A stretch of DNA of 43,599 nt from assembly GCA_016866215.1 (NCBI GenBank), contig VGNE01000030.1:1-43599 (forward strand), given 5' to 3'. The number at the start of each line of letters is the position of its first letter. Positions within the stretch are counted from its first letter, which is position 1. Below are positions 31,539-39,084 of this stretch, in pieces. The position numbers and the translations under genes were made by a program. The notes under the pieces were generated by a model, which had not been told where the DNA came from, made no database searches, and saw only the letters and a list, made by a program, of their open reading frames with translations. Source of the DNA: Chloroflexota bacterium (GTDB lineage Bacteria > Chloroflexota > Anaerolineae > Anaerolineales > Villigracilaceae).

Positions 31539-32858
31539 ATGATTTTACAGGAAAAAATTCAAGCCCAGCTTCCCGAGTGGCGCGAACGGATCAAAAAACT
31601 AGCCAAGGATCATTCTGAAGTAAAGGTTGCCGAAGTTAATATTGGACAGATCGTTGGCGGGATGCGTGATATCAAGTCGCTGTTGACGGACGTCTCTTTC
31701 GTAGACCCTGCGGAGGGCATTCGTTTCCGCGGCATGTCCATCCCCGAAGTGTTGAAGTCCCTGTCCAAGGGGCGCGGCAATAAGATGCCGTTGGTGGGTG
31801 GTTTGTATTATTTGCTGATGATCGGCGAAGTGCCGACCAGGGAACAGGCGCTGGAAGTGGAAGCCGAATGGGCGAAGCGCTCTGAACTTCCTGACTACGT
31901 TTATAAAATGCTCAAGGCCATGCCCAAAGACACGCATCCGATGATTTTGTTCACCCAAGCGGTTATGGCTTTGGCGAGAGATTCAGCCTTCACGAAGAAA
32001 TATCACGAAGGCATGAAGAAGGATGCCTACTGGGAACCCGCGCTGGAAGACAGCATGAACCTGACCGCGAAACTTCCGGTCATTGCGGCGTTCATTTATC
32101 GCTATAAATACTTTGGCGAGAAGAAGAAACCCAGATACAATCCCAAATTGGATTACGGCGCGAATTTTTCCAAGATGATGGGCGTATCGGATAGGAAAGG
32201 TTACGCGGAACTTGCGCGTTTATATTTCATTCTGCATTCAGATCACGAGTCTGGAAACGTCAGCGCACATGCCACGCATCTGGTTGGATCATCTCTTGCG
32301 GATATTTATTATGCTTTCTCTGCTGGGATGTGCGGTCTGGCGGGTCCTTTACATGGCCTTGCCAATCAAGAGTGTCTTGGCTGGCTGCTGGATGTGCACA
32401 AGAAATTCGGCGGTGTGCCATCACGCGATGACTTATACAAATTCGCATGGGATACGCTCAACAGCGGCAAAGTCATCCCGGGTTACGGGCACGCAGTTTT
32501 GCGCGTTCCAGATCCACGTTTCACCGCACAGATGGAATTTGCCAAGAAGCATTTCCCGCAGGATGAACTTATCCGCCTTGCGGATATGGTCTTTGATGTT
32601 GTGCCTGCCGTATTGAAGGAACAGGGCAAAGCCAAGAATCCTGCCCCGAACGTGGATGCCATTTCCGGCACCTTGCAGTATTACTACGGTGTGCGCGAAT
32701 TTGACTTTTACACGGTGTTATTTGGCGTTGGCCGCGCCCTCGGTGTGACAGCTAACTACGTGTGGGCACGTGCGTTGGGTCAACCGCTCGAGCGTCCCAA
32801 ATCACTGACTACGAAGATGTTGGAAGACATCGTCGCAAGGTCGGCTGAGCCTGCATAA
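31539..32858 (+). CDS. gltA: Citrate synthase, eukaryotic-type
   Basis: This enzyme condenses oxaloacetate and acetyl-CoA. The 439-residue protein closely follows the mitochondrial enzyme. HSDHESGNVSAHATHLVGSS and GLAGPLHGLANQE contain the first catalytic His, PGYGHAVLR contains the second, and NVDAISGTLQYYYG contains the catalytic Asp. The N-terminal part (RGMSIPEVLKSL) also matches the eukaryotic form. Typical hexameric E. coli-type features are not seen, so a dimeric enzyme not inhibited by NADH is expected. AAGGAG lies eight bases upstream. It forms a unit with mdh and ends at a strong terminator. Confidence 0.93.
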   Translation: MILQEKIQAQLPEWRERIKKLAKDHSEVKVAEVNIGQIVGGMRDIKSLLTDVSFVDPAEGIRFRGMSIPEVLKSLSKGRGNKMPLVGGLYYLLMIGEVPTREQALEVEAEWAKRSELPDYVYKMLKAMPKDTHPMILFTQAVMALARDSAFTKKYHEGMKKDAYWEPALEDSMNLTAKLPVIAAFIYRYKYFGEKKKPRYNPKLDYGANFSKMMGVSDRKGYAELARLYFILHSDHESGNVSAHATHLVGSSLADIYYAFSAGMCGLAGPLHGLANQECLGWLLDVHKKFGGVPSRDDLYKFAWDTLNSGKVIPGYGHAVLRVPDPRFTAQMEFAKKHFPQDELIRLADMVFDVVPAVLKEQGKAKNPAPNVDAISGTLQYYYGVREFDFYTVLFGVGRALGVTANYVWARALGQPLERPKSLTTKMLEDIVARSAEPA

Positions 32859-32874
32859 GATGAGACCGTAAACA

Positions 32875-32905
32875 AAATTCCCGAAACCAAAGTTTCGGGA
32901 ATTTT
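32875..32905 (+). terminator. gltA: Intrinsic terminator of gltA
   Basis: AAATTCCCGAAAC (32875-32887) and GTTTCGGGAATTT (32892-32904) form a perfect 13-bp stem with a CAAA loop. The AT-rich outer end supplies T runs for both strands, so it may also serve the convergent small gene. Confidence 0.88.
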
Positions 32906-32915
32906 CCATCATGTC

Positions 32916-33173
32916 TTATCCTGTTTTTTTGTGGACGTCTGTTGCGAGATCAAACTTGACCAGGTGCACAATTCTCGCTCTATCCCGCAAATACCACGGG
33001 ACGATCTGACGGGCATGCTCGATATTCTCCGCTTCCACAATGGCCCAACCGGTGTGGTCGTTGTCCTTGCAGCCCCACTCAAAATGATGCAGATAACCTG
33101 CAGCGTGCAGGTCTTGCAGAACCTGAGTGCATTTTTCGATCGGGTGGGGTGATTCGATCATATAGCGTTCCAT
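32916..33173 (-). CDS. 85-residue alpha/beta protein, unknown function
   Basis: The short protein begins MERYMIESPHPIEKC and contains HHFEWGCKDNDHTGWAIVEAEN and HARQIVPWYLRDRARIVHLVKF. The strand-helix-strand rhythm, with an opening strand of the form 'MxxYxIExPH', suggests a ferredoxin-like dimeric alpha-beta barrel, as in DUF3303/DUF4242-type proteins. Two His and one Cys near GCKDNDH could bind a metal, which is only a guess. AAGGAG lies six bases before ATG. It converges with gltA across the shared hairpin. Function unknown. Confidence 0.7.
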   Translation of the reverse strand: MERYMIESPHPIEKCTQVLQDLHAAGYLHHFEWGCKDNDHTGWAIVEAENIEHARQIVPWYLRDRARIVHLVKFDLATDVHKKTG

Positions 33174-33270
33174 GTCAACTCCTTTTTAACAATAAATTGT
33201 GGTTTGATTGTATAACCCAGTAGTTAAGCAATGGGTTCTAATTACATCCCTCGCCTAATCCATCTCGCTG

Positions 33271-33276
33271 TATAAT
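33271..33276 (+). promoter_or_regulatory. deoC: TATAAT -10 element of deoC
   Basis: TATAAT lies 28 bases before the chosen deoC start. Transcription from about 33283 would leave a short leader carrying the GGAG site. It also rules against the earlier ATG at 33278, which would be cut off from any leader. Confidence 0.5.
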
Positions 33277-33304
33277 CATGTCAGACAATGAAATTGGAGT
33301 TTCC

Positions 33305-34264
33305 ATGACTTCCCAAAACAATCGCAACCCCGGCACGCCCCTTGACCTTGACTGGGTGATGGGCGCGCACGTCAACAAAAGCGCGGTGGAGCGCCGCACC
33401 GCCACATTGACTGGCCGCCGCACCGTCAAAAAGGACTGGCAGGCAGCCTGGCTTTTACGCGCCATCACCAACATTGACCTGACCACTCTAGCGGGCGACG
33501 ACACACCCGGGCGCGTGAAGCGGCTGTGTGCCAAAGCCAGAAATCCGATCCGCCCCGATATGATGGAAAAACTTGGACTCGATGGGGAGAAGATCACCGT
33601 CGGTGCGGTGTGCGTGTACCCCAACCGTGTCGCGGACGCAGTTCATGCGCTTCGGGGCTCGGACATTCCAGTTGCCTCTGTTGCGACAGGTTTTCCTGCG
33701 GGACAGACTCCTCTGCCACAAAGAATCCAGGAAATTGAGCAAGCCGTGGAAGCAGGCGCGAAAGAAATTGACGTGGTTATCGCCCGCAACTATGTATTGA
33801 CTGGCGATTGGCAGTCCATGTACGACGAGTTGCAGCAATTCCGCAAAGCCTGCGGTGACGCGCACATGAAGACCATTTTGGCGACAGGTGACTTGGGTTC
33901 ACTCAAACAGGTTTATCAAGCCAGCCTCGTGGCAATGATGGCAGGCTCGGACTTTATCAAGACCTCGACGGGCAAAGAGTCGGTCAATGCCACACTGGAA
34001 TTTAGTCTGGTGATGACGCGTGCCATCCGCGATTATCTCGAACGCTACGGCTACAAAGTGGGATTCAAACCCGCTGGCGGAATCAGCTCCGCGAAGCAGG
34101 CGCTGGCGTGGCAGTCGCTGATGAAGGAAGAACTCGGTGATGAATGGCTGAAGAATGATCTGTTCCGCATCGGTGCAAGTAGTCTTTTGACCGACATCGA
34201 GCGGCAGTTGTATCACTACCTCACAGGTCACTACGCCGCGAAACATCACATGCCGATGGGATAG
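33305..34264 (+). CDS. deoC: Deoxyribose-phosphate aldolase, eukaryote-like long form
   Basis: DERA splits 2-deoxyribose 5-phosphate into acetaldehyde and glyceraldehyde 3-phosphate. The start at 33305 (MTSQNNRNPG) has GGAG five bases upstream and gives 319 residues, near the human enzyme (318) and well above E. coli DeoC (259). The Schiff-base lysine is in DFIKTSTGK and the second lysine in VGFKPAGGIS. The C-terminus KEELGDEWLKNDLFRIGASS and LTDIERQLYHYLTGHYAA resembles human DERA closely (recalled, not searched). The ALDH16-type gene downstream on the same strand could oxidise the acetaldehyde; several toxin-antitoxin genes lie between them. Confidence 0.94.
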   Translation: MTSQNNRNPGTPLDLDWVMGAHVNKSAVERRTATLTGRRTVKKDWQAAWLLRAITNIDLTTLAGDDTPGRVKRLCAKARNPIRPDMMEKLGLDGEKITVGAVCVYPNRVADAVHALRGSDIPVASVATGFPAGQTPLPQRIQEIEQAVEAGAKEIDVVIARNYVLTGDWQSMYDELQQFRKACGDAHMKTILATGDLGSLKQVYQASLVAMMAGSDFIKTSTGKESVNATLEFSLVMTRAIRDYLERYGYKVGFKPAGGISSAKQALAWQSLMKEELGDEWLKNDLFRIGASSLLTDIERQLYHYLTGHYAAKHHMPMG

Positions 34265-34273
34265 AGTTGTGTA

Positions 34274-34358
34274 GTCATTGCGAAGGCGATAGCCTGAAGC
34301 AATCTCATGACATTGTTGGAGATTGCTTCGTCGGGAAAAGCACCCTCCTCGCAATGAC
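34274..34358. repeat. Dispersed imperfect palindrome (REP-like), copy 2
   Basis: GTCATTGCGA and TCGCAATGAC ends enclose GAAGCAATCTC and GGAGATTGCTTCGTC, as in copy 1 at 2970-3058. It directly follows the deoC stop and may act as a 3' stabilising or terminating structure. Confidence 0.8.
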
Positions 34359-34378
34359 GGAGAAACGAAAGGTGAGTT

Positions 34379-34630
34379 ATGACCATACTAATAGAAATAC
34401 CCGACGCTGTAGCGCGTGCGATACGTATCCCGCGCAAGGAACAGCAGCGCCAGTTGAAGATCGAACTGGCAGTCAGCCTGTACGCGCAGGGCATCCTTTC
34501 ATTTGGAAAAGCCTCTGAACTCGCAGAAATGACACTGTTGGAATTGGGTGTTTTGCTTGGCAAGCGCAATATCCCGCGCCAATACGATGAGACTGACTTA
34601 CAGGATGATGTCGCATATGCTAACAGTTAG
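34379..34630 (+). CDS. UPF0175 family protein (putative antitoxin)
   Basis: The 83-residue protein matches UPF0175: TILIEIPDAVARAIRIP, then LAVSLYAQGILSFGKASELAEMT and VLLGKRNIPRQYDETDL. The middle part is a helix-turn-helix-like segment ('GKASELAGMSRWEF' in relatives). Members are usually encoded with a PIN-like DUF3368 toxin. Here none follows directly; the next genes form a different antitoxin/PIN pair, so this one may be an orphan. An AAAGGTGAG ribosome site precedes ATG. Confidence 0.85.
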   Translation: MTILIEIPDAVARAIRIPRKEQQRQLKIELAVSLYAQGILSFGKASELAEMTLLELGVLLGKRNIPRQYDETDLQDDVAYANS

Positions 34631-34657
34631 TATTTTCTTTATTGAAAGGAGTAAAAA

Positions 34658-34960
34658 ATGAACTCAAATGCTCTCGCGTCACAAGATTTGGTCCGCAAGG
34701 CGGTCATTGAAGTGGCGCAGTTACAAGATAAAGAACTCTTGATTGTGATTGAGATGGTGGACACTCTCAAAAAACAGCGCGCGCGTCCAAACAAGGAATT
34801 GGCAGCAGAAATCCTTGCCAAAGCCAAAGCCCGCGCAGAGGAAATGAAACATCTTTCGCATGAAGAGGTTGTACAACGATTTATCGATGCGACGGAGCGA
34901 ATACGTATAGAAGCTATTGAAAAAGGTACAGCTATTGAGGGGGAATGGGAAAGTGACTAA
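34658..34960 (+). CDS. Putative antitoxin of the PIN toxin
   Basis: The 100-residue, highly charged helical protein starts MNSNALASQDLVRKAV, with AAAGGAG seven bases upstream. The N-terminal part (AVIEVAQLQDKELLIVIEMVDTL) resembles small antitoxins of the DUF2281/'cleavage-inducing' type. The rest (ILAKAKARAEEMKHLSHEEV and AIEGEWESD) is acidic and probably unstructured until it binds the toxin. Its stop overlaps the GTG start of the PIN gene by eight bases, typical of coupled toxin-antitoxin pairs. Confidence 0.65.
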   Translation: MNSNALASQDLVRKAVIEVAQLQDKELLIVIEMVDTLKKQRARPNKELAAEILAKAKARAEEMKHLSHEEVVQRFIDATERIRIEAIEKGTAIEGEWESD

Positions 34961-35381
34961 ACGTCTGCGTGCTGTGTTCGACACCAATGTTTTCGTATCC
35001 GCTTCTTTGAGCAAAAATGCTAACAGTCCCACGCGTGAATTGTTGGAACGTTGGAAAAGGAAGGAGTTTACAATTGTCATCTGCGACCAGATCGCCAAGG
35101 AATTCATCGAAAAACTCGAGGAGCGTAATTTTCCTTCCGATGAGATTGACGAACAGGTTTCTGCTCTTGCACGTGCGGCAGAGTGGGTGGATGTCCCTGC
35201 CGAGAAAATCGAAGCCCTGCTCTCCGACCCTGACGATAATGTCATCGTCGCCTGCGCAGTGGAGGGTGGCGCAAATTACCTTGTGACCTACGACCCGCAT
35301 TTCGATTCCCTGCATGGCGATTATCGCGGGATTAAAATTGTCAAAGCCATTCCGTTTTTGGATGTGTTGAGGAAGCAGTGA
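34953..35381 (+). CDS. PIN-domain toxin (PilT/VapC-like ribonuclease)
   Basis: A GTG start at 34953 (VTKRLRAVFDTNVFVSA) is chosen because it overlaps the antitoxin stop and has GAGGGGGA eight bases upstream; the in-frame ATG at 34917 lies inside the antitoxin gene. The 142-residue protein has the PIN Asp in VFDTNVFVSA, an acidic residue in DQIAKEFIEKL, and DPDDNVIVACAVEGGANYLVTYD with the later Asp residues of the Mg site. It should be an RNase held inactive by the partner. It is the form annotated as 'putative toxin-antitoxin system toxin component, PIN family'. Confidence 0.88.
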   Translation: MTKRLRAVFDTNVFVSASLSKNANSPTRELLERWKRKEFTIVICDQIAKEFIEKLEERNFPSDEIDEQVSALARAAEWVDVPAEKIEALLSDPDDNVIVACAVEGGANYLVTYDPHFDSLHGDYRGIKIVKAIPFLDVLRKQ

Positions 35382-35388
35382 GGTAAAT

Positions 35389-35601
35389 ATGACAAAATGG
35401 GAATACCTTCAAGTAGAAGTTCATTATTCTAGCCCACTAAACAAAGAAAATTTGGTTACAGCAAATGGCAAAACAATATTCAGAGATGCTGTGAACATTC
35501 CAAATTTACCTGATTACTTTAACCTGTTAGGCAAAGATGGTTGGGAATTGGTTAATTTTAAAAAAGGATGGGTTTACTTTTTTAAGCGACCTTTGGAATA
35601 A
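35389..35601 (+). CDS. DUF4177-like small protein
   Basis: The 70-residue protein begins TKWEYLQVEVHY and ends LPDYFNLLGKDGWELVNFKKGWVYFFKRPLE. The pattern 'WEY..V... LN.LGxxGWELV... YFLKR' is that of DUF4177. GAGG lies six bases before ATG. It follows the PIN gene by seven bases and may be read with it. Its AT-rich coding sequence differs from the flanking deoC and ALDH genes, suggesting it came with the toxin-antitoxin insert. Function unknown. Confidence 0.75.
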   Translation: MTKWEYLQVEVHYSSPLNKENLVTANGKTIFRDAVNIPNLPDYFNLLGKDGWELVNFKKGWVYFFKRPLE

Positions 35602-35605
35602 TACT

Positions 35606-35661
35606 CTGCTGGTTTGGATGCGCCCCGCCACGAGCATGCGGGACTACTCAACCACCAGCAG
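35606..35661. repeat. Nested inverted repeat before the ALDH gene
   Basis: CTGCTGGTT (35606-35614) faces AACCACCAGCAG (35650-35661). Inside it CCCGC (35624-35628) faces GCGGG (35638-35642). The structure fills the gap before the ALDH ribosome site. It could be a terminator for the toxin-antitoxin unit or a leader structure for the dehydrogenase. Confidence 0.4.
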
Positions 35662-35683
35662 TAGGATGTAATTGGAGTTTATT

Positions 35684-38116
35684 ATGTCAAAATTACTTGA
35701 AATCTTCAAAAGCATGGAATACGGACCCGCACCCGAAGCACCTGATGCTGTCAAGGCGTGGCTGGATGAGCATGGACGCAAGTTCGGCTTGTTCATCAAC
35801 AATGAATGGGTGACGCCGAAGGGTGCGAAGTTCTATTCATCCATCAATCCAGCGAATGGCGAGTTATTGGCAGAGACCACGCAGGCGGGACAAAAAGAAG
35901 TGGATGCGGCTGTCGCTGCGGCGCATGAGGTATTTGGGACATGGAGCAAGACCCCTGGCGTGGTGCGAGCGCGATATCTTTATGCGATTGCGCGGAATAT
36001 TCAGAAACATCATCGCTTGCTGGCGGTGTTGGAATCCATGGATAATGGCAAGCCGATCCGCGAGTCGCGCGATATTGATGTGCCGCTGTTGGCGCGTCAC
36101 TTTTACTATTATGCAGGCTGGGCACAGTTGATGGAAACCGAACTGCGCGATTATCAGCCCGTCGGTGTGGTGGGACAGATCATCCCGTGGAACTTCCCAT
36201 TGCTCATGCTGGCGTGGAAGATTGCGCCTGCGATTGCAATGGGTAACACGGTTGTGTTGAAGCCCGCTTCGTACACACGTCTTTCGGCTTTGTTGTTCGC
36301 AGAGATTGTCGCCGAGGCGGGAGTGCCTGCGGGCGTAGTGAATGTCATCACGGGTTCAAGCAGCGCAGGCTCGGTGATCGTCACACATCCCGATGTGGAT
36401 AAGATCGCCTTCACGGGTTCAACGGATGTCGGGCGCACGCTTCGCCATCAGACCGCTGGCTCGGGCAAGAAACTGTCGCTCGAGTTGGGTGGCAAGAGTC
36501 CATTCGTCGTGTTTGACGATGCCGATTTGGATGGAGCAGTTGAAGGCGTGGTCGATGCGATCTGGTTTAATCAGGGTCAAGTCTGTTGCGCAGGGTCAAG
36601 GCTGATAGTGCAGGAAAATGTCGCGGCGAAGTTTATCCAAAAATTAAAGAATCGCATGGAACACATGCGCGTGGGCAACCCGCTTGATAAATCCATTGAC
36701 ATGGGCGCGATCGTCGATCAGTCGCAATGGGACACGATTGATGGTTGGGTGAAGACGGGCATTGCCGAAGGCGGTGAATGTTTTCAGCCGAATATCGCGC
36801 TGCCCGAAAAGGGGCTGTTTTATAAACCAACTTTGATTACTGGTCTTGATCCCGCGGCGTCAACTGTTCAAGAAGAAATTTTTGGACCCGTGCTGGTCTC
36901 GCTCACATTCCGCACGCCGAGCGAAGCCATCGAACTTGCGAACAACACGCGCTATGGTCTCGCGGCGAGTGTCTGGAGCGATAACATCAACCTCGCGCTC
37001 GATGTCGCGAGCAAGATCAAGGCGGGCTCGGTCTGGGTCAACTGCACCAATCAATTCGACGGCGCGTCGGGCTTCGGCGGCTATCGCGAGTCGGGCTTCG
37101 GGCGCGAAGGCGGCAGGGAAGGTCTCTTTGAATATTTAAGACCGACATGGATGGATCGTCCACGCCCTGAGTTGGTTCTGGATGAAAAGAAGAAGTGGGG
37201 CGAACACGTTCCAGCGCTTCCTTCTCAGCCGACGACTGATCGGGCAAAGGGACATTCGCTACCCCCGATTGACCGCACCCCGAAGATGTACATCGGCGGC
37301 AAGCAAGTCCGCCCCGATGGCGCATACACCTTGAGCGTGTTGAGCGCGAAAGGAAAATTGGTCGGTCAGGTTGGCGATGGCAATCGCAAAGATATTCGTG
37401 ATGCAGTCGAAGCCGCACACAAAGCGCGGACATCAGGCTGGGCGATGCGCCATGGCTACAACCGTTCGCAAATTTTATATTTCATCGCGGAGAATCTCGA
37501 TGCCCGCAATGCTGAATTTGTAAAACGCATTGTTGAAATGACAGGACGCACGCAGAAGTCCGCGCAAGCCGAAGTGGACGCGTCCGTTGAAAGATTATTC
37601 ACCTACGCAGCCTGGGCGGACAAATACGGCGGCAGCGTGCAAGAGACCACCCTGCGCGGAATCACCGTCGCAGTCAATGAACCTGTCGGAGTGATCGGTA
37701 TTGCCTGCCCCGATGAAATGCCCTTGCTTGGATTTATCTCACTCATGGCGCCTGCGATTGCACGCGGCAACACCGTGGTGATGATACCCAGCCAGAAATA
37801 TCCGCTCTCCGCCATGGACTTCTATCAGGTGCTCGACACGTCTGATGTGCCTGGCGGCGTGGTCAACATCGTCACAGGCGACCGCGACCATCTGGTCAAA
37901 ACTCTTGTTCAGCACGAAGATGTTGATTCGGTTTGGTATTTCGGCTCGGCAGAAGGCAGTTACCACGTCGAGAACGAATCCGTATCCAATATGAAGCGCA
38001 CGTGGACAGGCTACGGTCTGCCCCGCGATTGGATGTCCCGCGAGCAGGGCGAAGGTCACGAGTTCCTGCATGAGGCAACTCAGGTCAAGAATATTTGGGT
38101 GCCGACGGGGGAGTGA
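35684..38116 (+). CDS. Two-domain aldehyde dehydrogenase, ALDH16 type
   Basis: From the ATG at 35684, with GGAG seven bases upstream, the protein has 810 residues. The first domain (about 1-500) is a complete ALDH: IIPWNFPLL (Asn170), KPASYTRLS, FTGSTDVG, LELGGKSPF (Glu267), NQGQVCCAGSR (catalytic Cys301) and EEIFGPVL. The second (about 530-810) keeps only an ALDH coenzyme-domain-like half (AVNEPVGVIGIACPDEMPLL) and ends in the odd tail YGLPRDWMSREQGEG. This two-domain plan and length match ALDH16, in which bacterial members retain the Cys. Probable role: NAD-dependent oxidation of acetaldehyde from DeoC. Its 3' end is repeated three times downstream. Confidence 0.93.
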   Translation: MSKLLEIFKSMEYGPAPEAPDAVKAWLDEHGRKFGLFINNEWVTPKGAKFYSSINPANGELLAETTQAGQKEVDAAVAAAHEVFGTWSKTPGVVRARYLYAIARNIQKHHRLLAVLESMDNGKPIRESRDIDVPLLARHFYYYAGWAQLMETELRDYQPVGVVGQIIPWNFPLLMLAWKIAPAIAMGNTVVLKPASYTRLSALLFAEIVAEAGVPAGVVNVITGSSSAGSVIVTHPDVDKIAFTGSTDVGRTLRHQTAGSGKKLSLELGGKSPFVVFDDADLDGAVEGVVDAIWFNQGQVCCAGSRLIVQENVAAKFIQKLKNRMEHMRVGNPLDKSIDMGAIVDQSQWDTIDGWVKTGIAEGGECFQPNIALPEKGLFYKPTLITGLDPAASTVQEEIFGPVLVSLTFRTPSEAIELANNTRYGLAASVWSDNINLALDVASKIKAGSVWVNCTNQFDGASGFGGYRESGFGREGGREGLFEYLRPTWMDRPRPELVLDEKKKWGEHVPALPSQPTTDRAKGHSLPPIDRTPKMYIGGKQVRPDGAYTLSVLSAKGKLVGQVGDGNRKDIRDAVEAAHKARTSGWAMRHGYNRSQILYFIAENLDARNAEFVKRIVEMTGRTQKSAQAEVDASVERLFTYAAWADKYGGSVQETTLRGITVAVNEPVGVIGIACPDEMPLLGFISLMAPAIARGNTVVMIPSQKYPLSAMDFYQVLDTSDVPGGVVNIVTGDRDHLVKTLVQHEDVDSVWYFGSAEGSYHVENESVSNMKRTWTGYGLPRDWMSREQGEGHEFLHEATQVKNIWVPTGE

Positions 38117-38127
38117 CAGGTATAATT
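38063..38127. repeat. ALDH 3'-end repeat, copy A (native gene)
   Basis: This covers the last 54 bases of the ALDH16 gene plus 11 bases beyond its stop. The shared part ends ACAGGTATAATT. Copy B (38790-38854) matches it with three substitutions and no gaps. The core AGAATATYTGGGTGCCGACG with GGGGAGTGA is common to all four copies. Confidence 0.9.
38121..38126 (+). promoter_or_regulatory. TATAAT -10 element inside repeat A
   Basis: TATAAT ends six bases before the ATG of the nucleotidyltransferase gene, so its transcript would be leaderless. The same GGTATAATT occurs in repeat B ahead of the next module (38848-38853), so the repeat may carry the promoter for each downstream module. Confidence 0.5.
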
Positions 38128-38132
38128 AAAAT

Positions 38133-38450
38133 ATGGCTACCAAAAACCCTTCCCGCGTGAAGATCAAGGTTCCCAAGAAGGAATTGGCTGATTTCTGTCG
38201 CCGTTATAACGTGCAGAAATTGGCTTTGTTCGGTTCTGTACTTGGAGAGAATTTCCGCGCGGAGAGCGATGTGGATGTATTGGTGTCCTTTCAGCCAAAT
38301 GCAAAAATCGGTTTCATCACTTTTTCCCGAATGCAACGCGAACTTGCCGAGTTATTCAATCGCCCAGTGGACTTGGTTCCGATGGATGGCTTGAAGCCCG
38401 TCATCCGCGACTCCGTCCTCTCGAATATCGAGGAAGTGTATGCGTCCTGA
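38133..38450 (+). CDS. MNT-family nucleotidyltransferase (antitoxin of HEPN/MNT pair)
   Basis: The 105-residue protein has the minimal nucleotidyltransferase signature: LALFGSVLGENFRAESDVDVLV (about 29-50), with the GSxxG and the Asp-x-Asp metal pair, then a third acidic position in VDLVPMDG. In characterised HEPN/MNT systems the MNT partner adds AMP to the HEPN RNase and silences it. It starts at a leaderless position after TATAAT and overlaps the next gene by 11 bases. It opens the first module inserted downstream of the ALDH gene. Confidence 0.9.
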   Translation: MATKNPSRVKIKVPKKELADFCRRYNVQKLALFGSVLGENFRAESDVDVLVSFQPNAKIGFITFSRMQRELAELFNRPVDLVPMDGLKPVIRDSVLSNIEEVYAS

Positions 38451-38784
38451 AAAACTTTACTTGACGGACATTGTCGAGGCTGCGCAAGCCATTGCACGGT
38501 TTGTCATGGGCGAGAGTTATTACGAATTCGAGCAGAATGAGATGATGAATAGCGCCGTGCTTCAAAAACTGACTGTCATCGGCGAAGCCGCGTCCCGCCT
38601 GCCAAAAGAGTTTACAACCCGCTTTCCAGAAATCCCGTGGGTGGATATTATCGGTTTTCGGAATATTGCCGTGCATGAATATTTTGCCATTCGCTGGGAT
38701 ATTGCTTGGATCGCGGCAACAGATGAAGTTCCCGTTTTGAAGGAACAAATCGAAAAAATCTTGCGGGATGAATTTCAGGATTAG
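38440..38784 (+). CDS. HEPN-domain RNase toxin (HepT/DUF86-like)
   Basis: The 114-residue helical protein carries the catalytic motif R-N-x4-H, here GFRNIAVHEYF (about 67-77), preceded by LQKLTVIGEAASRLPKEF, typical of HepT. HEPN toxins of this type cleave RNA when not neutralised by their MNT partner, and the Tyr three residues after the His (HEYF) is the AMP acceptor site known from HepT. The gene overlaps the MNT gene upstream. Repeat B begins six bases after its stop. Confidence 0.92.
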   Translation: MRPEKLYLTDIVEAAQAIARFVMGESYYEFEQNEMMNSAVLQKLTVIGEAASRLPKEFTTRFPEIPWVDIIGFRNIAVHEYFAIRWDIAWIAATDEVPVLKEQIEKILRDEFQD

Positions 38785-38789
38785 CAGAT

Positions 38790-38854
38790 TTCCTGCACGA
38801 GGCGACTCAGGTCAAGAATATCTGGGTGCCGACGGGGGAGTGACAGGTATAATT
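38790..38854. repeat. ALDH 3'-end repeat, copy B
   Basis: 65 bases correspond without gaps to 38063-38127. The left part (CACGAGGCGACTCAGG) is nearer to copy D, while the right part beyond the stop codon (ACAGGTATAATT) is identical to copy A, so it looks mosaic. It separates the MNT/HEPN and AbrB-like/MazF modules. Confidence 0.9.
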
Positions 38855-38877
38855 GCGTTGTCGAGAAGGAGTTTATT

Positions 38878-39084
38878 ATGTTGGCGCAAACGGCTCTTAA
38901 ATATGATGTGGAAGTGAGTAAGGATGGGCATGTTGAGTTAACTGTCCCATTTCCTGCTGGCGCGCATGTGACTGTCTTTGTGTTAGAAGCGGGCGACGTG
39001 TTTGCCGATTTGCTGTATGCCTCGCAAAGCAGTCTCGATTTTTGGGATAACCCGCTGGACGATGAGGATTGGAACAATGCCTGA
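38878..39084 (+). CDS. Putative antitoxin of MazF
   Basis: The 68-residue protein starts MLAQTALKYDVEVSKDG after GAAGGAG. It has a short beta-rich N-terminal part (VEVSKDGHVELTVPFPAGAHVTVFVLE), reminiscent of AbrB/SpoVT-type antitoxins but with an unusual order. An acidic tail LDFWDNPLDDEDWNNA follows, fitting a MazF-binding segment. It overlaps the toxin start by eight bases. Classification as an antitoxin rests mainly on this context. Confidence 0.65.
   Translation: MLAQTALKYDVEVSKDGHVELTVPFPAGAHVTVFVLEAGDVFADLLYASQSSLDFWDNPLDDEDWNNA

Noticed and set aside
33278-33304. Earlier ATG for deoC
   Set aside because: It lies two bases after a TATAAT element with no ribosome site, while the ATG at 33305 has GGAG at good spacing.
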